Positions 15,217-23,736 are shown, counted from the first letter of the stretch. The stretch is DNA of 64,000 nucleotides from Mesorhizobium ciceri biovar biserrulae WSM1271 (GCF_000185905.1 NC_014923.1:248001-312000), one strand, 5' to 3'. Program-made: numbers and translations. Notes: a model not told the origin generated them from the sequence alone.

Positions 15217-15763
15217 GCCGGTCCAGCACAAGTCCCTGGTTTCACGGGCCCTGGTTTCGCGGGCCTTGTCTTCGCGGGCCACGGCTTTACGGCAGGAACC
15301 GGCGAGAGAAACAAACGTCAAGCAGACGAAGCGCGGGGGAAGCCGGCGCGGGCTGGTCAGGATTTTCTCCCTGAGTGGCTCGGAAATGATCTTCCTTGGC
15401 TATTGCCTGCTGGTGGTGGCGACAGTTCGGCTGGGGCTGACGCTGTTGTCCTACAATCGTGTACGCAGCCTGGTGACGCGCCTCGACGCGCCGCAGTGCG
15501 CCTCAATGGGCGAACTGCGGCGTGTCGCCTGGGGCGTTGCCGCCGCGGCCCGTTTCGTCCCTTACGCCACGTGCCTGACCCAGGCGCTCTCCGGCCAGTA
15601 TATTCTCGCCCGCCAAGGCAATGAATCGACGATACGCATCGGCATCGAACGTGGCACAGGCGAGCAGTTGAAAGCACATGCCTGGCTGGTCAGCGACAAC
15701 CATATCGTGCTTGGCGGATCGATCGACGGCTTCGCCCATCTCGTCGACCACGGCAGCCGATGA
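15200..15763 (+). CDS. Lasso leader peptidase B2 (transglutaminase-like)
   Basis: The C-terminal 140 residues match the lasso B2 cysteine-peptidase family: catalytic Cys125 in YATCLTQALSGQYIL and His160 in KAHAWLVS, with an Asp at 167 as likely third residue. A hydrophobic segment (about 63-84) precedes the catalytic part. It would cut the leader off the precursor after Gln26. With the ATG at 15200 the protein has 187 residues, longer than the roughly 150 of typical B2 proteins. The extra N-terminus carries a five-residue repeat (xLVSR) encoded by 15-base DNA repeats and may be poorly conserved or untranslated. It ends in an ATGA overlap with the cyclase gene. Confidence 0.86.
   Translation: MRHLSKPVQHKSLVSRALVSRALSSRATALRQEPARETNVKQTKRGGSRRGLVRIFSLSGSEMIFLGYCLLVVATVRLGLTLLSYNRVRSLVTRLDAPQCASMGELRRVAWGVAAAARFVPYATCLTQALSGQYILARQGNESTIRIGIERGTGEQLKAHAWLVSDNHIVLGGSIDGFAHLVDHGSR
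15234..15293 (+). repeat. 15-base tandem repeat inside the B2 gene
   Basis: Three clear units (15234-15248, 15249-15263, 15264-15278) and one decayed unit (15279-15293), each like CCCTGGTTTCGCGGG, encode LVSR-type pentapeptides. The length is a multiple of three, so unit gain or loss would keep the frame. Confidence 0.7.
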
Positions 15764-17682
15764 GCGGCGTCGCCGGAATCCTGTTGTGCGGAGCAAACGC
15801 ACCGGCGGTCGCGGCGGCCGACATTCAGCAAATGCTGGCGCGCATGCGCCATCGTGGTCCTGACGGCAGTTCTTGGTGGCTGGACACCAGCATCGCCCTT
15901 GGCCACGCCTGGCTCAACACATCGGATGAAGTCGGTCCGGGCCCTTTGACGATGGCTGGGGGCCGGCTCGCCATCACCGCCGATTGCCGGCTGGACAACC
16001 GTGACGAGTTGCTGGCCAGGCTCGGTATCCGCGACCAGTCGGTAGCCGACGCGATCGTGCTGATGCGGGCCTATCTGCGCTGGGGCGAAGCCTGCCCGGA
16101 GCATCTGCAAGGCGATTTCGCCTTCGCCATCTGGGATGACGAGCGGCAATCGCTGTTTTGCGCGCGCGATCATTTTGGCGTCAAGCCGTTCTACTACCAC
16201 GCGGCGGACCGGCGTTTTGCCTTTGCGTCGGAGATCGGGCCGATCCTCGGCGTCGAGGGTATCCGCGCACGTGTCAACGAGCGCCAGATCTCCGGCTTCC
16301 TGGCCGGGCTTCCCGACGACCCGCAGTCGACCCCCTACAGCGATATATTCAGCCTGCCGGCCCGGCACAGCCTAACCGTTACCGCGCAACAGGTGATGCT
16401 GCGCCGATACTGGCAGATAGAGCCGTCGGCGCGGCCCTTGCGGTCGGATGCATCGGAGGAATTCGCCCATCTGTTCTCGCAATCGGTGCGCAACCGCATG
16501 CGAGGGACCTCGGCGGTCGGAGCAATGCTGAGCGGCGGCCTCGATTCCTCGTCTATCGCCTGTGTCGCCGGCCTGCAGAATGCCGCCGCGCGCAAGCCGA
16601 AGCTGCCAACCTTCTCGCTGATTTTCGAGAAGGGCTCGCCGATGGACGAGCGGCCCTTCATCGATGCCGTTCTCGACCAGCAGAAGGTCGACGCGACGCT
16701 GATCCCGGTTGGCAACTATGCCCCATTTGCCGAATTCGAGCGCGTGCTGGAAGAACAGGAAGGAACGTTCCTGGCGCCGGGCCTGACGCTCACCCGCGGC
16801 ATCTACCGGACTGCCGGCGCCAAGGGCATCAAGGTGCTGCTGGACGGCCATGGTGGCGACGAGGTCGTTTCACAAGGCCACGGCCACCTGCACGAGCTTG
16901 CGAATGGCGGCCGATGGATGGATCTGTGGCGCGAGGTCCGCAGCGCCTCCAACACCTATGGCGACAGCACGCTTGGCCTTTATCTCCAGTTCCTGACCCT
17001 CTACGGGCCGGCCTGGCGCATCGCCAGGCTGAGGCATATGGCCAACCGTGCCCTGAACAAGATCCGCAAGCCCGCGCAAGTTTCGCGCGCACGAAGCTGG
17101 CGCGACCTGATCAATCCGGACCTGGCCAAGCGCACCGAGCTTGTCGACCGGTTTCACCGGGCCGGCTACATGCCGCCCGGCGTCCAGGCCAGCGATGCCT
17201 TGAGCCATCGCTGGATCCTGTCGAACGGCTATGTCCCGCATGCTTTCGAGGTTCTCGACAAAGCCGCCGCCAATTTCGGGGTCGAGCCGCGCTACCCCTT
17301 CTGGGACAAGCCGCTGGTCGAGTTCTGCCTGGCGCTGCCGGGCGAGGAGAAGCTGAGCCACGGTTTTGGCCGCTATGTGCTGCGCCGCGCCATGCAAGGC
17401 GTATTGCCGGAGGCGGTGCAGTGGCGGCGCGACAAGATCGACTTCACTGCCAATCTCGTCAACGGCATGCTGCGCAACCATCGCGACCTCCTGGAACAGC
17501 TGCTGGTCTCGGATGCGAAACGCATCGCCCCTTACGTCAATCTGCCGCAAGTGAGTGCCGCCTATGCGCGGCTGCTGCGCCAGCCCGATCAGGCAGCCCC
17601 CCTGGATGTCCAGTATGTCTGGCGCTCGGCCTCGCTGTCGCTCTGGCTGCGGCAGCTCCAGCATGGCGGGAGCCCCGCATGA
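15760..17682 (+). CDS. Lasso macrolactam synthetase C (asparagine-synthetase-like)
   Basis: This 640-residue protein has an N-terminal class II glutamine amidotransferase-like domain (RHRGPDG at about 28-34, GDFAFAIWD) and a C-terminal ATP-pyrophosphatase domain with the PP-loop SGGLDSSS at about 259-266 and LLDGHGGDEV near 365. It should adenylate the Asp9 side chain of the core and let Gly1 attack it, closing the ring. Residue 2 is Ser rather than the Cys that cleaves glutamine in true asparagine synthetases (MSGVAG against MCGIAG), so it should not make ammonia, which suits a peptide-cyclising role. The start overlaps the B2 stop and its own stop overlaps the kinase start, so the genes are coupled. 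Confidence 0.9.
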   Translation: MSGVAGILLCGANAPAVAAADIQQMLARMRHRGPDGSSWWLDTSIALGHAWLNTSDEVGPGPLTMAGGRLAITADCRLDNRDELLARLGIRDQSVADAIVLMRAYLRWGEACPEHLQGDFAFAIWDDERQSLFCARDHFGVKPFYYHAADRRFAFASEIGPILGVEGIRARVNERQISGFLAGLPDDPQSTPYSDIFSLPARHSLTVTAQQVMLRRYWQIEPSARPLRSDASEEFAHLFSQSVRNRMRGTSAVGAMLSGGLDSSSIACVAGLQNAAARKPKLPTFSLIFEKGSPMDERPFIDAVLDQQKVDATLIPVGNYAPFAEFERVLEEQEGTFLAPGLTLTRGIYRTAGAKGIKVLLDGHGGDEVVSQGHGHLHELANGGRWMDLWREVRSASNTYGDSTLGLYLQFLTLYGPAWRIARLRHMANRALNKIRKPAQVSRARSWRDLINPDLAKRTELVDRFHRAGYMPPGVQASDALSHRWILSNGYVPHAFEVLDKAAANFGVEPRYPFWDKPLVEFCLALPGEEKLSHGFGRYVLRRAMQGVLPEAVQWRRDKIDFTANLVNGMLRNHRDLLEQLLVSDAKRIAPYVNLPQVSAAYARLLRQPDQAAPLDVQYVWRSASLSLWLRQLQHGGSPA

Positions 17683-18665
17683 TGCCGCGCAACGAGCCGC
17701 TCGCTCTATGCAATGATGATGCCTTTTCGCATGGCCGGGTCAAGCGAGAACGCCGCTTCTACCGGGCCTACGGCCTGACCATCGCGTCGGAGGTGACGTT
17801 GCCCGAACTGCAGCCGGCGGCGCCGGGGGCGGCGGATGTCGTGATTGCCGTCGGCGCGATCGACCTGCCAAAGCCCTCGCCCGAAGCCGCGACCGACTTT
17901 CGCTTCGAGCCGGACCGGCAATATCTGGCGTGGCATGCCGTGGGCGCGTTCCTGATCACCGATTCCAGCCGTATCGACATCGAACCGGCGCCCGGCGTCG
18001 ACGACGCGCTGCTCGCGTTTCCGCTGCTTGGTCCGGTCATGGCGCTGCTCTTGCACCGGCGCGGCCTGCTTGTCCTGCATGCCAGTGCCATCGCCGCCGC
18101 CGGCACGAGCGCCATCTTCATGGGTGACAAGGGAGCCGGCAAGTCGACGACCGCAAGTGCGATGATCCGGGCCGGGCATCGACTGCTTACCGATGACGTG
18201 GTGGCGCTGGACCTCGCCAATCCGAGTGAGCCAATGACCGTTCCGGGCTTTCCGCAGATCAAGCTGGCGGCCGACGCCGCGGCGGCGATCTCGCTTGGGG
18301 AAGCGGAAGTGCGGCCGCAAGTGCATGCGGCGATCGACAAGATGCAGCATCGCCTGAACGGTGGCTTTTCGGGCGACGAGGTGCCGGCGACCAGGATCTA
18401 TATCCTCGAGCGCGGCGAAAGGGCTGACATCACGCCCTTGCCCGCCATTGCCGCCCTGCCGGCCATCATCAAATTCTCCTATGTGACGCGCTTCGGCCGC
18501 GCGGCCCTGCCCGGCGACTTCGCGACGGCGCATCTTCGGCAATGTTCATGGATTGCCAACCATATCGGCGTGTACCGGCTGGAAGTCCCGACGGGCCTGG
18601 ACAGGATCGGCGAAGCCGTGGAACTGATCGAAAAGGATCTGTCGGCTGGCAGCCGGCGGTTGTGA
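17679..18665 (+). CDS. HPr-kinase-like peptide kinase of the lasso cluster
   Basis: This 328-residue protein has a Walker A loop GDKGAGKST at about residues 149-157, preceded by LLVLHASAIAA and followed by LLTDDVVALD, the layout of HPr(Ser) kinase/phosphatase C-terminal domains in RiPP clusters. It lacks the usual carbohydrate PTS neighbours. In paeninodin-type lasso clusters such kinases phosphorylate the hydroxyl of the C-terminal serine of the precursor, and this precursor ends in Ser. The start overlaps the cyclase stop (ATGA at 17679). It is followed 8 bases later by the exporter gene. Activity on the peptide is inferred from family and context. Confidence 0.85.
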   Translation: MMPRNEPLALCNDDAFSHGRVKRERRFYRAYGLTIASEVTLPELQPAAPGAADVVIAVGAIDLPKPSPEAATDFRFEPDRQYLAWHAVGAFLITDSSRIDIEPAPGVDDALLAFPLLGPVMALLLHRRGLLVLHASAIAAAGTSAIFMGDKGAGKSTTASAMIRAGHRLLTDDVVALDLANPSEPMTVPGFPQIKLAADAAAAISLGEAEVRPQVHAAIDKMQHRLNGGFSGDEVPATRIYILERGERADITPLPAIAALPAIIKFSYVTRFGRAALPGDFATAHLRQCSWIANHIGVYRLEVPTGLDRIGEAVELIEKDLSAGSRRL

Positions 18666-18673
18666 GCGCAACC

Positions 18674-20518
18674 ATGTCGAAGCCCCCAATCCTTCGCCTG
18701 TCGCTGTTTCGAGAAATTGCCGCCTTCGGCGCCACCATTGCCCGGATCGGCGGCCGGCGAACGTGGACGGCGCTGTTCTTCCTCATCCTCGGCAGCCTGA
18801 CCGAGGGCATTTCGATCCTGCTGCTCGTCCCGCTGCTGCATCTGGTCGGACGTGCCGACCAGGATTTCGCTGTTCGGCTGCCCAACGATGATTTCGTGCG
18901 CTGGCTGGTGCCTGATGGCACGCTGCAACTGACGACCGTGCTTTGCGCGCTGGTCGGGCTTGTTGCGGCGCAGGCGGCGTTCAATCGCTTCAAGTCGGTC
19001 TACATGGCCAAATTGCTGTTCGATTTCATCAATCGCGTTCGCATGAACCTGTTCGAAAGCATCGGCAAGGCGCGCTGGGGCGTTTTTACACGCATGCGCA
19101 GTTCCGATCTCGATCATGCCCTGACCGGCGACATCGACCGCGTCCAGGGCGCGGCTTTCTCACTGCTGATGCTGGTGCAAATCGCCGTTCTTCTGGTCGG
19201 CTATCTCCTGGTTTCCGTGTTCATCTCGCCGGTCATGACGCTGTTTGCCGTGGTCGTCGGCATCCTGATGTTCGTGGCGCTGCGGCCCTTCCGGGCACGG
19301 GCCACTGCCTTCGGCCGTGTGCTGACCGCCAATCGCCAGGACCAGTACCGGACGGTCTCGGAATTTCTCGGCGGCATCAAGGTGGCCAAGAGCCTGAACG
19401 TCGAGGACAGCTATTTCGCGCAGCTGCGGTCGACGCTTGAGAGGATGAAGGCCGACAACATCGACTATGTGCGCAACAGCACCATCGGCACTGCTGTATT
19501 CCAGGTGGCGAGCGTCGTGGGCCTGAGCCTGTTCATCTATGTGGCTTTGGCCCGCTTCAACCTGTCGCTGGCCGAGATCGTCGTCCTGCTCCTGGTCTTC
19601 ATGCGTATCGCGCCGCGCTTCATGGACATGCAGACGCAGGCCCAGCAAGTGCTGATCAACCTGCCCGCCTTTACGGCAATGCGCAGCCTGCAGGCACGTT
19701 TCGACGCCGAACGCGAACCCGGCCATACCGAGTTCGCCGACGCCGGGACACTCTCCCTCAATACGGGATTGAATATTCGCGGCGTGTCCTTCGCCTACGG
19801 AGATGCTGTCGACAAGGCGGTGGTGAGCGGCATTACCTTCGGCCTGCCGGCCGGCAAGGTCACCGCCCTGATCGGGCCGTCCGGATCGGGCAAGAGCACG
19901 ATCGCCGACATGCTGCTTGGCCTGCTGGAGCCCACCACTGGCAAGATGCTTGTCGATGGCGTCGAGATCGATGCCAGCAATCGCCGTCGCTGGCGCGACC
20001 AGGTGGCCTATGTGCCGCAGGACGTGTTCCTCCTGCACGACACGATCGCGGCGAACCTGCGCCTCGCCGCGCCACGGGCCAGCGATGGCGATCTGTGGGC
20101 CGCGCTGCGTCAGGCGCACGCCGGCGAGTTTGTCGAACGGCTCGACCTCAGGCTCGAGGCGGTGGTCGGCGATCGCGGCGTGCGGCTCTCGGGCGGCGAA
20201 CGTCAGCGCATCGCGCTCGCGCGCGCGCTGCTGCGCAAGCCGTCGCTGCTCATCCTCGACGAGGCGACCAGCGCGCTCGACTGGCAGAACCAGTCGCTGA
20301 TCGCCAGGTCGATCGACGGATTACGCGGTACGATGACGATCCTGACCATCGCGCACCGGCCGTCGATGATCGCCTTCGCCGACTGGGTGGTGGCGATGGA
20401 AAACGGCCGTATCGTCGAGGTCGGCCAATATCAGCGGCTGAAGGAAAAAACCGGCAGCCGGTTGTCGAGGATGCTGTTGGGGGAACAGTCGGAGAGCGAA
20501 CCCGCTGATGTGGCGTGA
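18674..20518 (+). CDS. Lasso peptide ABC exporter (fused membrane and ATPase domains)
   Basis: This is a 614-residue half-transporter. The N-terminal membrane domain (about 30-320) has hydrophobic segments such as ALFFLILGSLTEGISILLLV and LLVGYLLVSVFI. The C-terminal ATPase has Walker A GPSGSGKST (about 401-409), signature LSGGERQ (about 505) and Walker B LLILDEATSALD (about 525). It works as a dimer in the inner membrane and would export the mature lasso peptide, also giving self-protection. The frame is open upstream, but the ATG at 18674, eight bases after the kinase stop, is the natural start. It is the last gene of the A-B1-B2-C-K-D operon. A polysaccharide or lipid exporter is the alternative, less likely by context. 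Confidence 0.86.
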   Translation: MSKPPILRLSLFREIAAFGATIARIGGRRTWTALFFLILGSLTEGISILLLVPLLHLVGRADQDFAVRLPNDDFVRWLVPDGTLQLTTVLCALVGLVAAQAAFNRFKSVYMAKLLFDFINRVRMNLFESIGKARWGVFTRMRSSDLDHALTGDIDRVQGAAFSLLMLVQIAVLLVGYLLVSVFISPVMTLFAVVVGILMFVALRPFRARATAFGRVLTANRQDQYRTVSEFLGGIKVAKSLNVEDSYFAQLRSTLERMKADNIDYVRNSTIGTAVFQVASVVGLSLFIYVALARFNLSLAEIVVLLLVFMRIAPRFMDMQTQAQQVLINLPAFTAMRSLQARFDAEREPGHTEFADAGTLSLNTGLNIRGVSFAYGDAVDKAVVSGITFGLPAGKVTALIGPSGSGKSTIADMLLGLLEPTTGKMLVDGVEIDASNRRRWRDQVAYVPQDVFLLHDTIAANLRLAAPRASDGDLWAALRQAHAGEFVERLDLRLEAVVGDRGVRLSGGERQRIALARALLRKPSLLILDEATSALDWQNQSLIARSIDGLRGTMTILTIAHRPSMIAFADWVVAMENGRIVEVGQYQRLKEKTGSRLSRMLLGEQSESEPADVA

Positions 20519-20626
20519 GCCGGCGGCCAGGACGCGTCGCGCCGAAACGGATTCACGCGGCGCTTTGGTCCCTTTGTCTCGAAGGATGTCGTTGCCGCCA
20601 AACCGGCCACGTTTGAGCAGTCTGCA

Positions 20627-20902
20627 TCAATGCAGGCCGCGCCTGGCACCGCCGAGCTTCTCGCTTTCGGCGACCTCGGGTGCGTTCAGTTTGCGCTCGG
20701 CGTCACGAGCTATGTCGGCAGGCGTCGGCGCGCTCCTGGCGATCATGGTGTAGATGAGCACGAAATAGCCGGCCTGAATGGTCACGGCGCAGATGATGAC
20801 ACGCACCAATATCGTGCCTATCGACGCACCGCCCAGCCAGGACCAGCCGACGACGATCGCCAGAGCGAAAATCATCCCGAGGATGAATTTTGGAAGTGCC
20901 AT
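20627..20902 (-). CDS. exoX: ExoX-like exopolysaccharide production repressor
   Basis: With the ATG at 20902 this is a 91-residue protein with two hydrophobic segments (FILGMIFALAIVVGWSWL and ILVRVIICAVTIQAGYFVLI) followed by a charged tail containing DIARDAERKLN. This matches the small inner-membrane ExoX/SyrA family, which lowers exopolysaccharide synthesis by acting on the first glycosyl-phosphate transferase ExoY. It sits divergent from exoY, as in S. meliloti, which strengthens the call. The frame is open to 21088, but the added 62 residues have no family look. The Shine-Dalgarno sequence for 20902 is weak, so the start is uncertain. Confidence 0.75.
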   Translation of the reverse strand: MALPKFILGMIFALAIVVGWSWLGGASIGTILVRVIICAVTIQAGYFVLIYTMIARSAPTPADIARDAERKLNAPEVAESEKLGGARRGLH

Positions 20903-21130
20903 ACCCAACAGCCCATAAACCGGCTCGGGTATTATCGCGATTGCCCCACCCGAGCGCCGTCCCTTGTCATGTGGGCTTGTTAAGGTCGCCCACTCTCGAC
21001 CGGTTGCTTCCGGCCTTTTCCACCTGTCGTCACCGTGACAGGTATAATTTGCAATTCTATTAAGGCGAGCAATAGGCGGCAAGGGCAACTTCGGTTATTT
21101 TTGATCGAGCTTTTGCGATCGACTCTGCCA

Positions 21131-21145
21131 TGTTGCAATGCACGC
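21131..21145. promoter_or_regulatory. Partial TGC-N3-GCA site between exoX and exoY
   Basis: TGTTGC-AAT-GCACGC keeps the TGC-N3-GCA core but loses the outer right half. It lies 229 bases from the exoX start, so its target is unclear. Confidence 0.3.
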
Positions 21146-21436
21146 AACGGGAGCTAGGCCGATATCCTCTCGTCGATATTTTTCAGTAAAATGGCCAATA
21201 TTAAGTAGTATTTTATATGGTTTTGACCAAGCATCACGGCATGATGAAGCACTAGTTTGTACCTCGCCTTGGCAAATAGGTAGGTCCGCCTAAAAACCGC
21301 CCCACAAAGGCCTCTATTTTTTCGGCTGTGCCCATTTATTGTCACAAATGTGCTAAATATGCCGAAATTTGTGCATGGCAAGCTTATTATTTAGTCATTT
21401 CATGACGTGACTATTTCAACGGGGTGGTAAATTGTG

Positions 21437-21466
21437 TGTTGCGCTGCAACATTTTTTTGGTATCGT
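21437..21466 (+). promoter_or_regulatory. exoY promoter with TGC-N3-GCA operator
   Basis: TGTTGC-GCT-GCAACA (21437-21451), then a T-tract, is the best copy of the motif, with perfect 6-base arms. TTGCGC (21439-21444) and TATCGT (21461-21466) are 16 bases apart and form a plausible promoter, with the operator over the -35 box. The predicted leader to the exoY ATG is about 30 bases and contains GGAG at 21492. Confidence 0.62.
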
Positions 21467-21503
21467 GTGGTGAACCATTCGTTCAACGCATGGAGTTTAC
21501 GGC

Positions 21504-22181
21504 ATGAGGGACGTTGCCAAGTCGGCCACCGCGAGCTTTTCGCAGGCTGACATCGATTTTCCGCCGCCGATCGGCGGCCTGCTCAAACGCAGCTTCGATA
21601 TCACCGGTTCACTGATTGGCTTGATCGCCCTCAGCCCGCTATTTGTTATGATAGCGCTGCTCGTCAAGTTTTCCGACGGCGGCTCGATTTTCTACGGCCA
21701 CAGGCGAATCGGGCGGGGCGGACGGATTTTTCCGTGCCTGAAGTTCCGCACCATGGTTCCGGACGGCGACAAGGTGCTGGCAGCCTATCTCGCCACCAAC
21801 CCGGACGCCAACGCGGAATGGATCGCGACCCGCAAGCTGAAGAACGACCCGCGCGTCACCCGCGTTGGAGCAGTGCTGAGGAAACTCAGCCTCGATGAGT
21901 TGCCGCAGATCATCAACATCCTGCAGGGCGATATGAGCCTTGTCGGTCCGCGTCCGGTTGTGCGCGACGAACTAGAGATCTATGGCACATCCGCCGTCTA
22001 CTATCTGAAATCGCGTCCGGGCCTGACCGGCCTGTGGCAGGTCAGCGGCCGCAACGATGTGTCCTATGACAGCCGCGTCGCCTTCGACCGTCACTATGTC
22101 GAGAACTGGTCGCTGTTCGAGGACGTTCGCATCATCATCAAGACCGTCCCGGCCGTCTGGATGTCGCGCGGTTCTTACTGA
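21504..22181 (+). CDS. exoY: ExoY-like undecaprenyl-phosphate sugar phosphotransferase
   Basis: This 225-residue member of the bacterial sugar transferase family starts repeat-unit synthesis by moving a sugar-1-phosphate (galactose in S. meliloti) to undecaprenyl phosphate at the inner membrane. One membrane segment ([20 protein letters not shown]) is followed by [29 protein letters not shown] and GPRPV, the signature blocks of the catalytic domain, and by [19 protein letters not shown]. The ATG at 21504 follows GGAG by 8 bases. It is divergent from exoX and leads an exoY-exoF transcript. Loss of such an enzyme stops polymer synthesis, so this promoter is a key control point. Confidence 0.93.
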   Translation: MRDVAKSATASFSQADIDFPPPIGGLLKRSFDITGSLIGLIALSPLFVMIALLVKFSDGGSIFYGHRRIGRGGRIFPCLKFRTMVPDGDKVLAAYLATNPDANAEWIATRKLKNDPRVTRVGAVLRKLSLDELPQIINILQGDMSLVGPRPVVRDELEIYGTSAVYYLKSRPGLTGLWQVSGRNDVSYDSRVAFDRHYVENWSLFEDVRIIIKTVPAVWMSRGSY

Positions 22182-22269
22182 CCGGCCGGTGGCCAATGCC
22201 AGACATTGGCGTCGGCCATTCGACGCAAGCTCATCGGGCGATGGGGCTATAGCGGATCGGAACGTTGAG

Positions 22270-23547
22270 TTGAAAACAGATTTGTTCGAAACCTTTCGCA
22301 GCGGCCCGGATTCCGGCCGGCTGCGGCGGGCGCGTTTGCTGGCCACATGCCTTGCCATGGCCCTCGTCGTCCCGCACATCGCCGCCGCCGGCGACTATCG
22401 CCTCGGCTCGCAGGACAAGCTCACCATCCGCGTCGCCGAATGGCAGACCGTGGAAGGCACATTCCGTGACTGGTCGGCGGTGAATGGCGAGTACACGGTC
22501 GGTCCATCCGGCACGCTGTCGGTGCCGTTCGCCGGCGAACTGCCGGCCTCCGGCAAGACCACGTCCGAAATCGCGGCGGCGATCGGCGAGGCTTTGCAGA
22601 AAAAGCTCGCTTTGTCAGACAGGCCGGAAGCCTCGGTCGAGATGGCGCAGTTCCGGCCCTTCTACATTTCGGGCGAAGTCCAGAACCCCGGCCAGTTTCC
22701 TTATGTGCCCGACCTGACGGTGTTGAAGGCCATCAGCGTCGCCGGAGGCATCCGGCGAAACGCCGACTACGGCCCCCAGCTCGGCAAGGACCTGGTCACC
22801 GCCAAGGGCATGTTCGACATCTCCGACGACCAGCGCATCCGACTGATCGTAAGGCGCGCCCGCATCGATGCGGATATGGCCGGAAAGGCGAGTTTCGACG
22901 TGCCGAAGGAGGTCGAGGGCGATCCGAGACTGCCAGCCATCGTGGCGGACGAGATGACGATCCTGACAGCGGACCAAAAGGCGCTGAAGCTGAAGCTTGA
23001 AGCGCTCGACGATCTCAAAGGGGTTTTGGAATCCGAGATCGAATCGCTGCAGAAGAAGATCGTCAACCAGCAGCAGCAGGTCGACTTGGCGCAGCAGCAG
23101 CTCGCCAGCATCGGCCCGCTGGCGCAGAAAGGCCTGATCGCCAACGCCCGACTGCTGGATTCGCGCCAGTCGGTTGCCGACCTGCAGGGCAAGATCCTGG
23201 ACTACGAAACCGCCATCCTCACCGCCAAGCAGGCGATCAGCAAGGCGAAGCAGGATGCTATCGATGCCCAGAACACCTTGAGTTCAAGTCTCGCCACTGA
23301 CCGGCAGCAGACCGAAGCCGACCTGAACGAGGCCGCGTTGAAGGTGAACATGCAGAAAGGCCTGATAGCCCAGGCCAGCGATCCCGCGATGGCGGCCGCT
23401 ATGACAAATGATCAGCAGCCGACCCTGCTCTATTCACTGGTGCGCAATGTCGACGGCAAGACCAGCGAAATAGCCGCCAAGGAAGAAACCCCGGTGCTGC
23501 CTGGCGATGTGATCAAGATCAAGCTGGCGCCGCTGGCCAGCCAGTAG
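22270..23547 (+). CDS. exoF: ExoF-like outer-membrane polysaccharide export protein
   Basis: The protein has a signal-like N-terminus (LLATCLAMALVVPHIAAAG), then GDYRLGSQDKLTIRVAEW and a SLBB-type region (YISGEVQNPGQFPYVPDLTV), as in Wza/OPX export proteins. A long coiled coil (about residues 245-350, rich in Gln, Lys and Glu) follows, and the end LPGDVIKIKL closes the domain. Starting at the TTG at 22270 gives 425 residues, close to the 421 of S. meliloti ExoF. It would form the periplasmic/outer-membrane exit for the polymer. It lies 88 bases after exoY. The non-ATG start is inferred from length and from the signal peptide position. Confidence 0.88.
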   Translation: MKTDLFETFRSGPDSGRLRRARLLATCLAMALVVPHIAAAGDYRLGSQDKLTIRVAEWQTVEGTFRDWSAVNGEYTVGPSGTLSVPFAGELPASGKTTSEIAAAIGEALQKKLALSDRPEASVEMAQFRPFYISGEVQNPGQFPYVPDLTVLKAISVAGGIRRNADYGPQLGKDLVTAKGMFDISDDQRIRLIVRRARIDADMAGKASFDVPKEVEGDPRLPAIVADEMTILTADQKALKLKLEALDDLKGVLESEIESLQKKIVNQQQQVDLAQQQLASIGPLAQKGLIANARLLDSRQSVADLQGKILDYETAILTAKQAISKAKQDAIDAQNTLSSSLATDRQQTEADLNEAALKVNMQKGLIAQASDPAMAAAMTNDQQPTLLYSLVRNVDGKTSEIAAKEETPVLPGDVIKIKLAPLASQ

Positions 23548-23574
23548 ACCAACTTCCAACAGATCCGGTGTTTC

Positions 23575-23617
23575 GAGCCAGAGCCTCACCCGACAAACCG
23601 GGATGAGGCTCTGGCTC
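23575..23617 (+). terminator. Strong hairpin after exoF
   Basis: A 14-base perfect inverted repeat (GAGCCAGAGCCTCA / TGAGGCTCTGGCTC) with an inner CCCG/CGGG pairing lies 28 bases after the exoF stop and before the convergent exoQ end. Only a weak T-rich run follows, so it may stop transcription or protect the 3' end. Confidence 0.55.
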
Positions 23618-23736
23618 AGTTGTTTGAACATCTCCCTGCGGAAACTATAATAGCCGTCACGGGATCGAGGCTTCCCGTCCGAGCACATGCTTGCTCAAAA
23701 AGGAAGACCGCCCCCTTCAGCCCGCGAGATGATAAT

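Larger units (their letters stand above)
20903..21503. promoter_or_regulatory. AT-rich exoX/exoY intergenic control region
   Basis: These 600 bases carry no credible gene and become strikingly AT-rich at 21,160-21,460 compared with the surrounding genes. Visible elements are a degenerate TGC-N3-GCA site (21131-21145), an interrupted palindrome TAGTCA-N10-TGACTA (21392-21413) and the exoY promoter with its operator (21437-21466). AT-rich regions at this position are where MucR-type silencers act in rhizobia, by established knowledge; I cannot prove a site here. Confidence 0.6.

Noticed and set aside
16158-17678. Upstream extension of the kinase frame through the cyclase gene
   Set aside because: The translation has no family similarity in this part; the cyclase frame carries the PP-loop. 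The kinase starts at the ATGA overlap at 17679.
21154-21381. 75-codon minus-strand open frame in the exoX/exoY gap
   Set aside because: It lies in the AT-rich control region, has no ribosome site or family pattern and would overlap regulatory elements.
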